39,583 nt of DNA from Paenibacillus silagei (GTDB taxonomy: Bacteria > Bacillota > Bacilli > Paenibacillales > Paenibacillaceae). The stretch's first letter is position 1, and each line of letters begins with the position of its first letter. The DNA is taken from assembly GCF_017874735.1 (NCBI RefSeq), contig NZ_JAGGLV010000039.1, positions 1 through 39,583 of the forward strand, read 5' to 3'. The notes beneath the pieces are model-generated. The model did not search any database. It had not been told where the DNA came from and saw only the letters and a list, made by a program, of their open reading frames with translations. Made by a program: the position numbers and the translations under genes. Of the stretch, positions 15,539 to 23,771 are shown one piece after another.

Positions 15539-17080
15539 TTATTTCGCATACTCTACAGCGCGTGTCTCGCGGATTACCGTAACCTTGATATGACCCGGAT
15601 AATCCAGCTCACTCTCAATCATCTTCGTAATGTCGCGGGCCAGACGGAAGCTTTCGGCATCATCAATCTTCTCAGGCTGTACCATTACGCGAACCTCGCG
15701 GCCCGCCTGAATGGCATAGGATTTCTCGACACCCTCGAAGGACTCCGAGATCTCCTCCAGCTTTTCCAGACGTTTGATGTACGTTTCCAGGGTCTCACGG
15801 CGTGCACCTGGACGGGCAGCTGACAAAGCATCAGCAGCACCAACCAGCATAGCAATAACCGAGGTAGCCTCGCAATCTCCATGGTGGGACGCGATACTGT
15901 TGATAACCACCGGATGTTCCTTGTACTTCTTCGCCAGTTCGACGCCGATTTCAACATGCGAACCTTCCACTTCATGATCAAGCGCTTTGCCGATATCATG
16001 CAGCAGTCCGGCACGTTTTGCAAGCACGATGTCTTCCCCAAGCTCACCGGCCATAAGTCCAGTCAAATAAGCAACCTCCATGGAGTGCTTCAGTACGTTT
16101 TGACCGTAGCTCGTGCGGAATTTCAGGCGGCCCAGAATTTTGATCAGATCCGGGTGCAGACCATGAACGCCAACCTCGAAGGTAGCTTGTTCACCGTATT
16201 CGCGAATCCGTTCATCCACTTCTTTGCGGGATTTCTCCACCATTTCTTCAATACGTGCAGGATGGATACGTCCGTCTGCGACCAGCTTCTCCAGTGCCGT
16301 ACGGGCCACTTCGCGGCGGATCGGATCAAATCCTGACAGAATAACGGCTTCCGGCGTATCATCAATAATAAGATCAATCCCGGTCAGAGTCTCCAGCGCA
16401 CGGATATTGCGGCCTTCACGACCGATAATCCGGCCCTTCATCTCTTCATTCGGCAAGGTAACGACAGATACCGTAGTTTCCGCCACATGATCAGCCGCAC
16501 AGCGTTGAATCGCCAAGGTGATAATCTCACGGGCTTTCTTGTCCGCTTCTTCCTTAGCTTGCTGTTCGATTTCCTTGATCATCTGAGCAGTTTCATGGCG
16601 AACTTCCTGTTCTACATTGCTGAGAATGATACTTCTGGCATCATCGATGCTCAGATTGGAGATACGTTCCAGTTCAGTAACCTGATTCTTGTAAATAACA
16701 TCAATTTGCTGTTGGGTTTCATCAATTCGTTTCTCTTTGTTAGCTACTTGTTCTTCTTTTCGTTCAAGCGATTCCATTTTTTTATCCAGCGATTCTTCCT
16801 TTTGCAGCAAACGTCGCTCTTGCCGTTGGATTTCATTCCGACGTTCACGAGTTTCTTTCTCAGCTTCGGTACGGATTCTATGAACTTCGTCCTTAGCCTC
16901 AAGTACCGTTTCCTTCTTCAGCGCCTCCGCCTCTTTCTTCGCGTTCTCCACGATGACTACGGCTTCTTTCTCTGCGCTGGAAATCTTAGCTTCTGCAAGG
17001 GATTTACGAATAAAATAACCGAATCCAAAGAATGCTGCAGCTACAACGAGAACGACAATGACCCAGATCAATGTTTCCAT
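15539..17080 (-). CDS. rny: Ribonuclease Y
   Basis: 513 aa, close to the 520 aa of B. subtilis RNase Y. One N-terminal membrane helix (about 3-25), a long Glu/Lys/Arg-rich coiled coil (about 30-190), a KH domain with GRIIGREGRNIRALE (about 215-229), and an HD domain with LLHDIGKALDHE (about 361-372). It is a membrane-anchored endoribonuclease initiating mRNA decay. AGGAGGTGA lies 4 nt before ATG 17080. A sigma-A-like promoter at 17328-17357 implies a leader of about 240 nt. It lies in the usual recA-rny-ymdB neighbourhood. Confidence 0.98.
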   Translation of the reverse strand: METLIWVIVVLVVAAAFFGFGYFIRKSLAEAKISSAEKEAVVIVENAKKEAEALKKETVLEAKDEVHRIRTEAEKETRERRNEIQRQERRLLQKEESLDKKMESLERKEEQVANKEKRIDETQQQIDVIYKNQVTELERISNLSIDDARSIILSNVEQEVRHETAQMIKEIEQQAKEEADKKAREIITLAIQRCAADHVAETTVSVVTLPNEEMKGRIIGREGRNIRALETLTGIDLIIDDTPEAVILSGFDPIRREVARTALEKLVADGRIHPARIEEMVEKSRKEVDERIREYGEQATFEVGVHGLHPDLIKILGRLKFRTSYGQNVLKHSMEVAYLTGLMAGELGEDIVLAKRAGLLHDIGKALDHEVEGSHVEIGVELAKKYKEHPVVINSIASHHGDCEATSVIAMLVGAADALSAARPGARRETLETYIKRLEKLEEISESFEGVEKSYAIQAGREVRVMVQPEKIDDAESFRLARDITKMIESELDYPGHIKVTVIRETRAVEYAK

Positions 17081-17327
17081 CTGTTCACCTCCTCGTTGAT
17101 ATCCTCCAAGGATCTTCCCTTGGGTATTTGTGCAGTTGTTAAACTATCCGTTCATCACCATACAAAAAACCGGTAATACACCGATTGCCATACTGCACAT
17201 GCTGCACATGGACATTGCCCGCCTTATCCGGCGATTACATTTCATATGAGTTGTACGCGAACCGGAACATAAGAGTCTGCTTTTTGGGAAGGAAAAAGGA
17301 TTCTTAGTTTATGCCGATTCATGTTAT

Positions 17328-17357
17328 ATTTTATTATTTATAAAAAGACCTTGTCAA
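17328..17357 (-). promoter_or_regulatory. Sigma-A promoter of rny
   Basis: TTGACA (17352-17357), 18 bp, then TAAAAT (17328-17333) on the minus strand. It is the best promoter in the 309-bp gap between recX and rny. The rest of the gap (17081-17327) would be an untranslated leader; no known riboswitch is recognised in it. Confidence 0.65.
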
Positions 17358-17389
17358 GAGAGTCGATAACCGTAATAAAGTCAAGAGAA

Positions 17390-18127
17390 TCAATCCGGGA
17401 AGTAAAACTCCTCTTCTTCCCCCCCAGAATCCTGCTCATCCCGCAGAATCCCGATCACCTGGCGCACCATTTCTCCTGAGAATCCCCGGCGCATCAGGAA
17501 CGCCCCTGTCTTCCGGCGTTTGTCGTTCACATCTCCCCGGATCGTATTCCATTTCTTCCGTCCGGTCTGCAGCGCGCTCTCCAGCTCCTGCTCGGGTGTG
17601 ATCTCATCCAGCGCTTCCGCAATCAGCGACTTATCAATCCCTTTCTCCCGCAGCTCCTGCCGGATCCACATCTTGCCCTTACGCTGATTCACAATCCGCT
17701 GCTCCGCCCACTGCTTGGCGTACAAGGGATCATCAAGCAGACGTTCCTCCTGCAGGCGGAGCAGAACTTCGGCAATAACAGTCTCCCCTATTTCCTTCTC
17801 CCTTAAACGGCGGGCCATCTCCTGTGCGGTTCTGGGCTTGCGTTCCAGATACCTAAGCCCCTCCACATACGCCCGCTGGCGCTCGTCTGCGGCAACGATA
17901 TCCTCCAGATCCGCTTTTACAAAAGCACTCCCGGTAATCATCCGGTATTTAATCATGACATCTTCATGAACAGTCATGTTGTAGTCTCCGAAATGGATTA
18001 GATAACGATAATTAGACTTCTTAAGCCGCTCTACCTTTGTAATCACCAGCTCTTGATCTGCCGGGAAATCCGCCAGCACCTGCTGCTCATCCTGTTCTTC
18101 GAATTCCTCATCCAATTGTATAACCAT
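17390..18127 (-). CDS. recX: Regulatory protein RecX
   Basis: 245 aa of the RecX family, which binds RecA filaments and modulates recombinase activity. The three-helix RecX repeats are visible: ALRYLERK-like EGLRYLERKPRTAQEMARRL (about 92-111), RLLDDPLYAKQWAEQRI, and a C-terminal GAFLMRRGFSGEMVRQVI repeat. An acidic tail ends in FYFPD. The ATG at 18127 is chosen because GAGGTGA lies 8 nt upstream; a GTG at 18139 is inside that ribosome binding site. It is downstream of recA but separated by the recA terminator and a long stem-loop element, so it is probably transcribed on its own. Confidence 0.92.
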   Translation of the reverse strand: MVIQLDEEFEEQDEQQVLADFPADQELVITKVERLKKSNYRYLIHFGDYNMTVHEDVMIKYRMITGSAFVKADLEDIVAADERQRAYVEGLRYLERKPRTAQEMARRLREKEIGETVIAEVLLRLQEERLLDDPLYAKQWAEQRIVNQRKGKMWIRQELREKGIDKSLIAEALDEITPEQELESALQTGRKKWNTIRGDVNDKRRKTGAFLMRRGFSGEMVRQVIGILRDEQDSGGEEEEFYFPD

Positions 18128-18204
18128 CCTGCCATTCACCTCGTTAAGCTGGAAATAATATAAAACGCATTGACAATTTGAACAGAAGCTTGGTCGTCGC
18201 TGCG

Positions 18205-18322
18205 GTGAACATTTGGCCCTCCGGCCGCTGTTGTATTTGGATTTCCTGAATTTAACCGCTTCTCGCGGAAGAAATCCAAATACAAAGGCGGACGCTATCG
18301 CTCCTACAGTTCCAAATTTCCC
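18205..18322. repeat. Long compound stem-loop element between recA and recX
   Basis: A perfect 15-bp stem TTGTATTTGGATTTC (18231-18245) with GAAATCCAAATACAA (18271-18285) encloses a smaller CCGC/GCGG hairpin. It is flanked by an outer ATTTGG (18211-18216) / CCAAAT pairing. There is no T-tract. The architecture suggests a dispersed palindromic repeat rather than a simple terminator. Together with the recA terminator it fills the 330-bp gap upstream of recX. Confidence 0.55.
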
Positions 18323-18375
18323 CTCCGCTTCTTCTGCTTTTTGCTAATCTCTTGTTTGCTTATTATAATCACTTG

Positions 18376-18411
18376 CGAAAAGGCACCCTGTTATATCTTC
18401 ACAGGGCGCCT
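18376..18411 (-). terminator. Terminator of recA
   Basis: Stem AGGCGCCCTGT / ACAGGGTGCCT (one G-U pair) followed by TTTT on the minus strand, about 47 bp past the recA stop. Confidence 0.85.
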
Positions 18412-18457
18412 ATCCATCTTGACTTCATTATTCAATTAGAAGTAGAGGAGTACTTAA

Positions 18458-19522
18458 TTACTCAATCTCAAGCAGCAGCTTCTCTTCTTCCTCTTGCTCC
18501 GCAGCCACAGCCGCTTCAGATGGTGGCTCTACCAGAGTCGTGAGATTACTTGCCTCACGGATCTTGTTCTCGATCAGCAGAGCAATATCCTGATGTTCCT
18601 TCAGGAACTGCTTAGAATTCTCCCGCCCTTGACCCAGACGTTCGCCTTCATAGGAATACCAGGCACCGCTCTTGTTGACAATATCCATCTCCGTACCGAT
18701 ATCCACAAGGCTTCCCTCTCTGGAGATTCCTTCACCGTACATGATATCTACATCCGCTTGCTTGAACGGAGGCGCTACCTTGTTCTTCACAACCTTGATC
18801 TTCGTGCGGTTACCCACGACATCGTTACCCATCTTGATACTCTCTACCCGGCGCACATCCAGACGGACAGAGGAGTAGAACTTCAGAGCGCGCCCACCCG
18901 GAGTGGTCTCAGGGTTACCGAACATTACGCCGATCTTCTCACGAAGCTGGTTGATGAAGATCGCAATAGTGTTGGATTTGTTAATGGCACCAGACAGCTT
19001 CCGCAAGGCCTGGGACATCAGACGGGCCTGCAAACCTACGTGGGAATCACCCATGTCGCCTTCAATTTCTGCCTTCGGCACAAGTGCTGCTACAGAGTCA
19101 ACTACAATGATGTCTACTGCTCCGCTGCGTACAAGCGCTTCAGCGATTTCCAGGGCCTGTTCACCCGTATCAGGCTGGGACAGCAGCAGTTCATCAATGT
19201 TAACGCCAAGCGCCTTGGCATACTTGGGATCAAGCGCATGCTCAGCATCGATGAAGGCAGCTTGTCCGCCCTGCTTCTGTACTTCAGCGATCGCATGAAG
19301 TGCAACCGTCGTCTTACCGGAAGATTCCGGTCCATATACTTCAATAATACGTCCTTTGGGAAGTCCGCCAATACCTAGTGCAATATCAAGTGCCAAAGAT
19401 CCGCTAGGTACAACTTCCACTTTCATGTGAGTGGATTCTCCCAGTTTCATTACCGAACCTTTACCGAATTGTTTTTCTATTTGACGAAGCGCCATATCAA
19501 GCGCTGCACGACGATCTGACAA
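18458..19522 (-). CDS. recA: Recombinase RecA
   Basis: 354 aa. Walker A GPESSGKTT, the core ATPase with VDSVAALVPKAEIEGDMGDSH, loop L2 region NQLREKIGVMFGNPETTPGG, and an acidic C-terminal tail. It catalyses strand exchange and stimulates LexA self-cleavage. The start is TTG 19522: translation MSDRRAALDMALRQIEKQFG aligns with the usual RecA N-terminus, and AAGGAAG lies upstream. The promoter carries a DinR/LexA box. It lies downstream of cinA, as in other Firmicutes, but with its own promoter and a cinA terminator in between. Confidence 0.99.
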   Translation of the reverse strand: MSDRRAALDMALRQIEKQFGKGSVMKLGESTHMKVEVVPSGSLALDIALGIGGLPKGRIIEVYGPESSGKTTVALHAIAEVQKQGGQAAFIDAEHALDPKYAKALGVNIDELLLSQPDTGEQALEIAEALVRSGAVDIIVVDSVAALVPKAEIEGDMGDSHVGLQARLMSQALRKLSGAINKSNTIAIFINQLREKIGVMFGNPETTPGGRALKFYSSVRLDVRRVESIKMGNDVVGNRTKIKVVKNKVAPPFKQADVDIMYGEGISREGSLVDIGTEMDIVNKSGAWYSYEGERLGQGRENSKQFLKEHQDIALLIENKIREASNLTTLVEPPSEAAVAAEQEEEEKLLLEIE

Positions 19523-19553
19523 TCAGACCACTTCCTTCACTGTTTATAGTATT

Positions 19554-19582
19554 ATCATAACGTGTTTTGAAGGGCTTGCCAA
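19554..19582 (-). promoter_or_regulatory. Sigma-A promoter of recA
   Basis: TTGGCA (19577-19582), 17 bp, then TATGAT (19554-19559) on the minus strand. Confidence 0.8.
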
Positions 19583-19591
19583 GTCTTTTTT

Positions 19592-19605
19592 AGAACATAC
19601 ATTCG
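19592..19605 (-). promoter_or_regulatory. DinR/LexA (SOS) box of recA
   Basis: Minus strand CGAATGTATGTTCT, a match at 12 of 14 positions to CGAACRNRYGTTYC. It ends 9 bp upstream of the recA -35, indicating SOS induction. Confidence 0.82.
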
Positions 19606-19744
19606 TTTTTTTTGCTCCCGGGGATAATACTCCCTTTTATTGTAAGATGTACGCCTCCTTCCGGATGCAAAACTCAGCAGGTGCTTCTCTTCCGCTTCTT
19701 ACGTTAATAGGAACAGCCATAGGATGATTTGTTATACCTAATAT

Positions 19745-19783
19745 AAAACAAAAAACCGCAGCATGATCGCTCAAGCCACGGTT
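19745..19783 (-). terminator. Terminator of cinA
   Basis: Stem AACCGTGGC / GCTGCGGTT on the minus strand (two wobble pairs; 19754-19762 with 19775-19783), followed by a T-rich tract. Confidence 0.8.
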
Positions 19784-19819
19784 CTTCCGTATACATGAAT
19801 TATATACCGTCTCGTACAG

Positions 19820-21109
19820 TTATTGCAAGGCCGAGCCTTCCAGCGGAGTAGCAACCTTGCGTTCTTCCAGGCGGCGCCACAACCGGTACAGCAGCGCCTT
19901 AACGGTGCGCAGCCGGATGTTCTCACGGGTGCCCTTCAGATTCAGCTCATATACCTCTGTCTTGCAGCCCCGCTCAGCCAGTCCTACGAACACAAGACCC
20001 ACCGGCTTGCGCTCGGAATATCCCGGTCCGGCTACACCGGTAACCGATAAGCCGAAGTCCGTGTCACCGATCATACGCACCTGCTCAGCCAGTACCTCCG
20101 CAACCTCGCGGCTCACCGCTCCCGGGGCATCCGGACCTTCAAGCATGGCGGAAGGCACATTCAGCAGTTTCTTCTTAATATCATTGGAATAACACACGAT
20201 CCCTCCGGCAAACATGGAGGCGCTCCCCGGAATATTCGTAATGCTCTCCATCAGCAGACCGCCTGTACAGCTCTCGGCAGCACTCAGAGTGAGTCCCGCA
20301 TCCGCCATCCAGTCCACAATCAGCTGCTCCAGCGGCACATCGATGTTGGCATACAGATTCTCCGGCAGAATGTCTGCAATCGTCTTCTCCAGAGCATCGA
20401 GCTTGACCATAGCTTCCCGCTCGGACGGCGCCTTGGTGGAGATGCGCACGGTCACCTCGCCTTCCTTGGCATACGGGGCAATCGTTGGATCGCTCTGGCT
20501 GCGGATCAGCTCAATCAGCTTGTCCTCCAGCAGCGACTCGCCAATCCCGGCGAACTTCAGCATCTTCGAGTAGAGCGGCATTTCACCAGTAAGTGCATGC
20601 TGCTGAAGCCATGGCTTGGCCTTATCCGTGAACATCGGCTTCATCTCCCGGGGCGGGCCGGGCAGCACGATATAATATTTGTCTTCTTCTGCAAAAGCAA
20701 TCCCTACCGCAAGGCCGGTATCATTGGACAGAGGAGTCGTCCCTTCAATGACAAGCGCCTGCTTGCGGTTATTCTCAGTCATTACAATCTTGCGGTCATC
20801 GAAGAAGCGCTGCACATGATCCATGGCCAGCTGGTCGATGTGCAGGGTCCGGCCAAGCGCCGCAGCCAGCGCATCCTTGGTCAGATCATCCTCGGTCGGA
20901 CCAATGCCGCCCGTGAACAATATAACATCCGCCCGGCTCTGAGCAATCCGGATCGCTTCCAGAAGGCGGTTTTTGTTATCTCCCACAACGGTCTGAAAAT
21001 AAACGTCAATGCCTAATGCAGCCAGCTCGACTGAAAGAAACTGGGCATTGCTGTTCACGATTTGTCCAAGTAAAAGTTCTGTTCCAACGGCAATAATCTC
21101 TGCTTTCAT
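19820..21109 (-). CDS. cinA: CinA family protein (competence/damage-inducible; NMN deamidase domain)
   Basis: 429 aa with the full two-domain form. The N-terminal MoCF-like domain (about 1-170) begins MKAEIIAVGTELLLGQIVNS and contains FTGGIGPTEDD. The C-terminal PncC-type amidase domain (about 255-415) has SAAESCTGG with the catalytic Ser and SVTGVAGPG. The family acts in pyridine nucleotide recycling (ADP-ribose hydrolysis and nicotinamide-mononucleotide deamidation), and in competence in some species. AGGAGG lies about 12 nt before ATG 21109. It is 58 bp after pgsA in a pgsA-cinA unit. Confidence 0.96.
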   Translation of the reverse strand: MKAEIIAVGTELLLGQIVNSNAQFLSVELAALGIDVYFQTVVGDNKNRLLEAIRIAQSRADVILFTGGIGPTEDDLTKDALAAALGRTLHIDQLAMDHVQRFFDDRKIVMTENNRKQALVIEGTTPLSNDTGLAVGIAFAEEDKYYIVLPGPPREMKPMFTDKAKPWLQQHALTGEMPLYSKMLKFAGIGESLLEDKLIELIRSQSDPTIAPYAKEGEVTVRISTKAPSEREAMVKLDALEKTIADILPENLYANIDVPLEQLIVDWMADAGLTLSAAESCTGGLLMESITNIPGSASMFAGGIVCYSNDIKKKLLNVPSAMLEGPDAPGAVSREVAEVLAEQVRMIGDTDFGLSVTGVAGPGYSERKPVGLVFVGLAERGCKTEVYELNLKGTRENIRLRTVKALLYRLWRRLEERKVATPLEGSALQ

Positions 21110-21167
21110 AGCTGACGTTCTCCTCCTGATTGTAGGTATCCTGCAAGGTTAAGCCTGTTCCAGCCTC

Positions 21168-21755
21168 TCAGGCTTTGTTCAAATCCAGCAGATCCTTATT
21201 CTTCACGAAATAATCAATGCCAGAGTAAATGGTAATGATGGCTGCCGCCCAGATGGCAATGTCATCCACAGGGATGCTGACGAACTGGAACGGGAAATTG
21301 TTAAGCAGCAGCAGGGAAATAGCAACAATCTGAATCACTGTTTTTACCTTTCCCCATTTGCTTGCAGCCACTACCTTCCCTTCCAGCAGTGCCACCTGGC
21401 GCAGCCCGGTCACGGCAAACTCGCGGCTGATGATGACAATGGCAATCCAGGAATCGCATCTTCCCAGCTCGACCAGCGAGATCAGCACGGCCGAGACCAG
21501 CAGCTTATCCGCAAGCGGATCGAGCAGCTTGCCCAGATTGGTGACCATGTTATATTTTCTGGCTATGTAACCGTCAATTCCATCGGTACTGGCTGCCAGC
21601 AGAAAAATAACTGCCGCGACCAAGTGATTAATTGAAAGCTGAAAGGAGCCCCAATGTATCGGTTCCGGATAGAAGCTGAAGTCCACCAGCAGAAAAAACA
21701 TCATGATTGGGATAAGGCAAATACGTGCTAATGTGATGCGGTTGGGTAAATTCAC
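21168..21755 (-). CDS. pgsA: CDP-diacylglycerol--glycerol-3-phosphate 3-phosphatidyltransferase
   Basis: 195 aa, matching the ~193 aa of B. subtilis PgsA. It carries the CDP-alcohol phosphotransferase signature DGIDGYIARKYN followed by GKLLDPLADK (about 56-82), and several membrane helices. It makes phosphatidylglycerol-phosphate, the committed step to phosphatidylglycerol, in the membrane. The start is GTG 21755 (VNLPNRIT), with GGGGAGG 8 nt upstream. The longer frame to 21791 runs through this ribosome binding site and is rejected. It is cotranscribed with cinA. Confidence 0.97.
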   Translation of the reverse strand: MNLPNRITLARICLIPIMMFFLLVDFSFYPEPIHWGSFQLSINHLVAAVIFLLAASTDGIDGYIARKYNMVTNLGKLLDPLADKLLVSAVLISLVELGRCDSWIAIVIISREFAVTGLRQVALLEGKVVAASKWGKVKTVIQIVAISLLLLNNFPFQFVSIPVDDIAIWAAAIITIYSGIDYFVKNKDLLDLNKA

Positions 21756-21846
21756 TGAAGTTTCCTCCCCTAGTCCATACGAATCCGGCATTCCAGCAAT
21801 TTCTTCAAAACTGCTTAGCTAGTATATTATAGCCATAAATAAGTGT

Positions 21847-21902
21847 CAAAAAAACATGAAGCACCCCGCAAGTAAGGTGAGTATACACTGCGGGGCACAT
21901 GA
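21847..21902 (-). terminator. Terminator of yajQ
   Basis: Stem GTGCCCCGCA / TGCGGGGTGC with an outer CATG pairing, followed by seven T on the minus strand. Confidence 0.88.
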
Positions 21903-21904
21903 TC

Positions 21905-22396
21905 TTACTTTAAATTGTTAAACTGTAAATCAAGCGGCAAATCAGCCTTGCGTAAAAGCTGGATAATCTGCTGGAGATCGTCGCGGCTTTTGCCGGTCAC
22001 ACGGATCTGATCACCCTGGATCGTGCTCTTAACCTTCAGCTTGGAATCGCGGATCAGAATATTGATCTTCTTCGCATTCTCCTGGTCTATCCCTTGCCGC
22101 AGTCCCAGCCGCTGACGCACCGTGCCGAGCGAAGCCGGCTCCACTTTGCCGAAATCCATATTCTTCAGCGTGATTCCCCGCTTCACCATCTTGGTCTGGA
22201 GGATATCAATAACTGCATTCAGCTTGTATTCATCCTCTGAGGCGATGACAAGCGCATCCTTCTCCAGCTTCAGGCTGCTCTTGCTGTTCTTGAAATCAAA
22301 CCGGTTATCAATTTCCTTCTCGGTCTGATGAACCGCATTGGTCAGCTCCTGCATATCCATCTTGGATACGATATCAAATGAACTTTCTGAACTCAT
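21905..22396 (-). CDS. YajQ family nucleotide-binding protein
   Basis: 163 aa, normal for YajQ (DUF520): FDIVSKMDMQELTNAVHQ at the start, KSTIQGDQIRVTGKSRDDLQ in the second ferredoxin-like fold, ending DLQFNNLK. Members bind nucleotides, and a Xanthomonas homologue binds cyclic-di-GMP; the role in Firmicutes is unclear. Start ATG 22396 with AAAGGA about 9 nt upstream. It is an addition relative to the B. subtilis pgsA neighbourhood, with its own terminator. Confidence 0.95.
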   Translation of the reverse strand: MSSESSFDIVSKMDMQELTNAVHQTEKEIDNRFDFKNSKSSLKLEKDALVIASEDEYKLNAVIDILQTKMVKRGITLKNMDFGKVEPASLGTVRQRLGLRQGIDQENAKKINILIRDSKLKVKSTIQGDQIRVTGKSRDDLQQIIQLLRKADLPLDLQFNNLK

Positions 22397-22483
22397 GGTT
22401 CCACATCCTTTACTTACAATTAGTCTGTTCCTATTATATGAGATAGGGGCTCTTAAGTCTAATACTGGAAAAGAGTGCACCTA

Positions 22484-22518
22484 AAAACACGCCTCCCGGA
22501 ACCTGTCCGGGAGACGCT
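22484..22518 (-). terminator. Terminator of the 53-aa membrane protein gene
   Basis: Perfect stem CTCCCGGA / TCCGGGAG (22493-22500 with 22506-22513) followed by GTTTTT on the minus strand. Confidence 0.82.
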
Positions 22519-22530
22519 CACCTCTAAATA

Positions 22531-22692
22531 TTATCTGCTGCGTGCAGGAGCCCGGAACATATCCAGAATCCCCAGCAGAACATGTGCCAGTCCAAAGCCC
22601 AGAATACCATATCCCCAGGCGCCCGGTGTCAAATAATACCCCAGGAGACTGACAATAATGCCAAGCCCTGTTACAATCCAGCTGACGGTCAT
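22531..22692 (-). CDS. Small two-helix membrane protein (53 aa)
   Basis: A 53-residue frame starting MTVSWIVTGLGIIVSLLGYY, with a Thr-Pro-Gly turn and a second hydrophobic segment (YGILGFGLAHVLLGILDMF), ending APARSR. Two short membrane helices are predicted. A GAGGTG ribosome binding site lies about 9 nt before ATG 22692, and a good terminator follows. It lies 83 bp after rodZ and is probably cotranscribed with it. The function is unknown. The real-gene call rests on the ribosome binding site, hydrophobic pattern and terminator. Confidence 0.75.
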   Translation of the reverse strand: MTVSWIVTGLGIIVSLLGYYLTPGAWGYGILGFGLAHVLLGILDMFRAPARSR

Positions 22693-22775
22693 GAGAGAAT
22701 ACACCTCACTTTGGCGAGAGAACTGTTAAACACTTCTAGGTTCTCCAATCCGCCAAAGACTATACATCGGATGTA

Positions 22776-23723
22776 TTATTCTCCGGTAGTACTCCCGCCA
22801 GCAGCGCCGTCCGTACCGCTGTCCAGTTCAAGCAGCAGACGCGAGGAGGTTTTGCCGTCGGTAATAGCCTGTCCGTTGACCGAAATCGCGGTAGCTGGTG
22901 AATATCCCGATTTGATATACATGCCTTCGCTGTCCAGCGTGAAGCTGAGATTATCGCCGGCCTTGGTGTTCCCGAAGCTGAGCTTCTCCCCCTTGGAGTT
23001 CTCGCCCTTGTACACTTCAAGCCAGCTGACTCCGGTTGAGGCAATCACGACCTGAACCTGGCTTCCGGCAGGCGCGGAGACCTTATAGATCGTTGTCTTG
23101 CCCGATTTACGGTCCTGAGTAACGGTGACAGCACCCGGAGAAGCCGATGGAGACGGCTCTGGAGTTGCAGCAGGCGCAGTGGTTGCCGCGGCTCCTGCAT
23201 CAGATGTAGCTGCCGCATCCGCTGTCGCTGAAGGCACTGCACCGCCTCCAGCGGCAGTAGGAGAAGGCTTAGCCTTAGCCGGATCTTGCGTCGCGGTAGT
23301 CATGCTTGCATTATCCGCTTTCTCCGGCGAATCATTATTCATCGTGGAAGAGGCATATAAGTAGATGACCACCAGAATCAGCACCGGGAAGGTCCACATC
23401 AGCAAGGTCGGGAGCCACTTGGCGTTACGCTCCGTTTCAGGCTTGCGGCTGCGCTTCTGGATCACGGTCTCCATGGTAGTATCGACGGGAGCAGCAGGCA
23501 CATTGCCGTGCTCCTCCATCAGCTCATCCGGGTTAACCCCGACTGCCTCGGCATAGGTTTTGATAAAGGCCCGGACATAAAAGCTGCCCGGAAGCACTTT
23601 ATAATCCCCTGCTTCGATGGCTTCCAAATATTTTTTGCGGATCTTTGTTACTTCCTGGACATCATCAAGACTCATCCCCTTTTGCAGACGAGCCTCCTTC
23701 AAATGCCGGCCCAGTTCCGACAT
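22776..23723 (-). CDS. rodZ: RodZ/YmfM family protein (helix-turn-helix, one membrane helix, DUF4115)
   Basis: 315 aa. The N-terminal HTH_25-type domain (about 1-70) starts MSELGRHLKEARLQKGMSLD. A membrane helix lies near 108-126 (LMWTFPVLILVVIYLYAS), followed by a long Ala/Thr/Pro/Ser linker (about 130-210) and a C-terminal DUF4115 beta-domain (about 215-300). RodZ links MreB to the cell-wall machinery and sets rod shape; B. subtilis YmfM is the counterpart at the same locus. AGGAGGTGA lies 4 nt before ATG 23723; the longer frame to 23753 is not supported. Confidence 0.93.
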   Translation of the reverse strand: MSELGRHLKEARLQKGMSLDDVQEVTKIRKKYLEAIEAGDYKVLPGSFYVRAFIKTYAEAVGVNPDELMEEHGNVPAAPVDTTMETVIQKRSRKPETERNAKWLPTLLMWTFPVLILVVIYLYASSTMNNDSPEKADNASMTTATQDPAKAKPSPTAAGGGAVPSATADAAATSDAGAAATTAPAATPEPSPSASPGAVTVTQDRKSGKTTIYKVSAPAGSQVQVVIASTGVSWLEVYKGENSKGEKLSFGNTKAGDNLSFTLDSEGMYIKSGYSPATAISVNGQAITDGKTSSRLLLELDSGTDGAAGGSTTGE

Positions 23724-23771
23724 ACCATCACCTCCTGAATGTTGTGTGAGCAATGCTCTTAATGAAATATA

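Noticed and set aside
17081..17327. Riboswitch or T-box in the rny leader
   Set aside because: No conserved T-box or known riboswitch core sequences were recognised.
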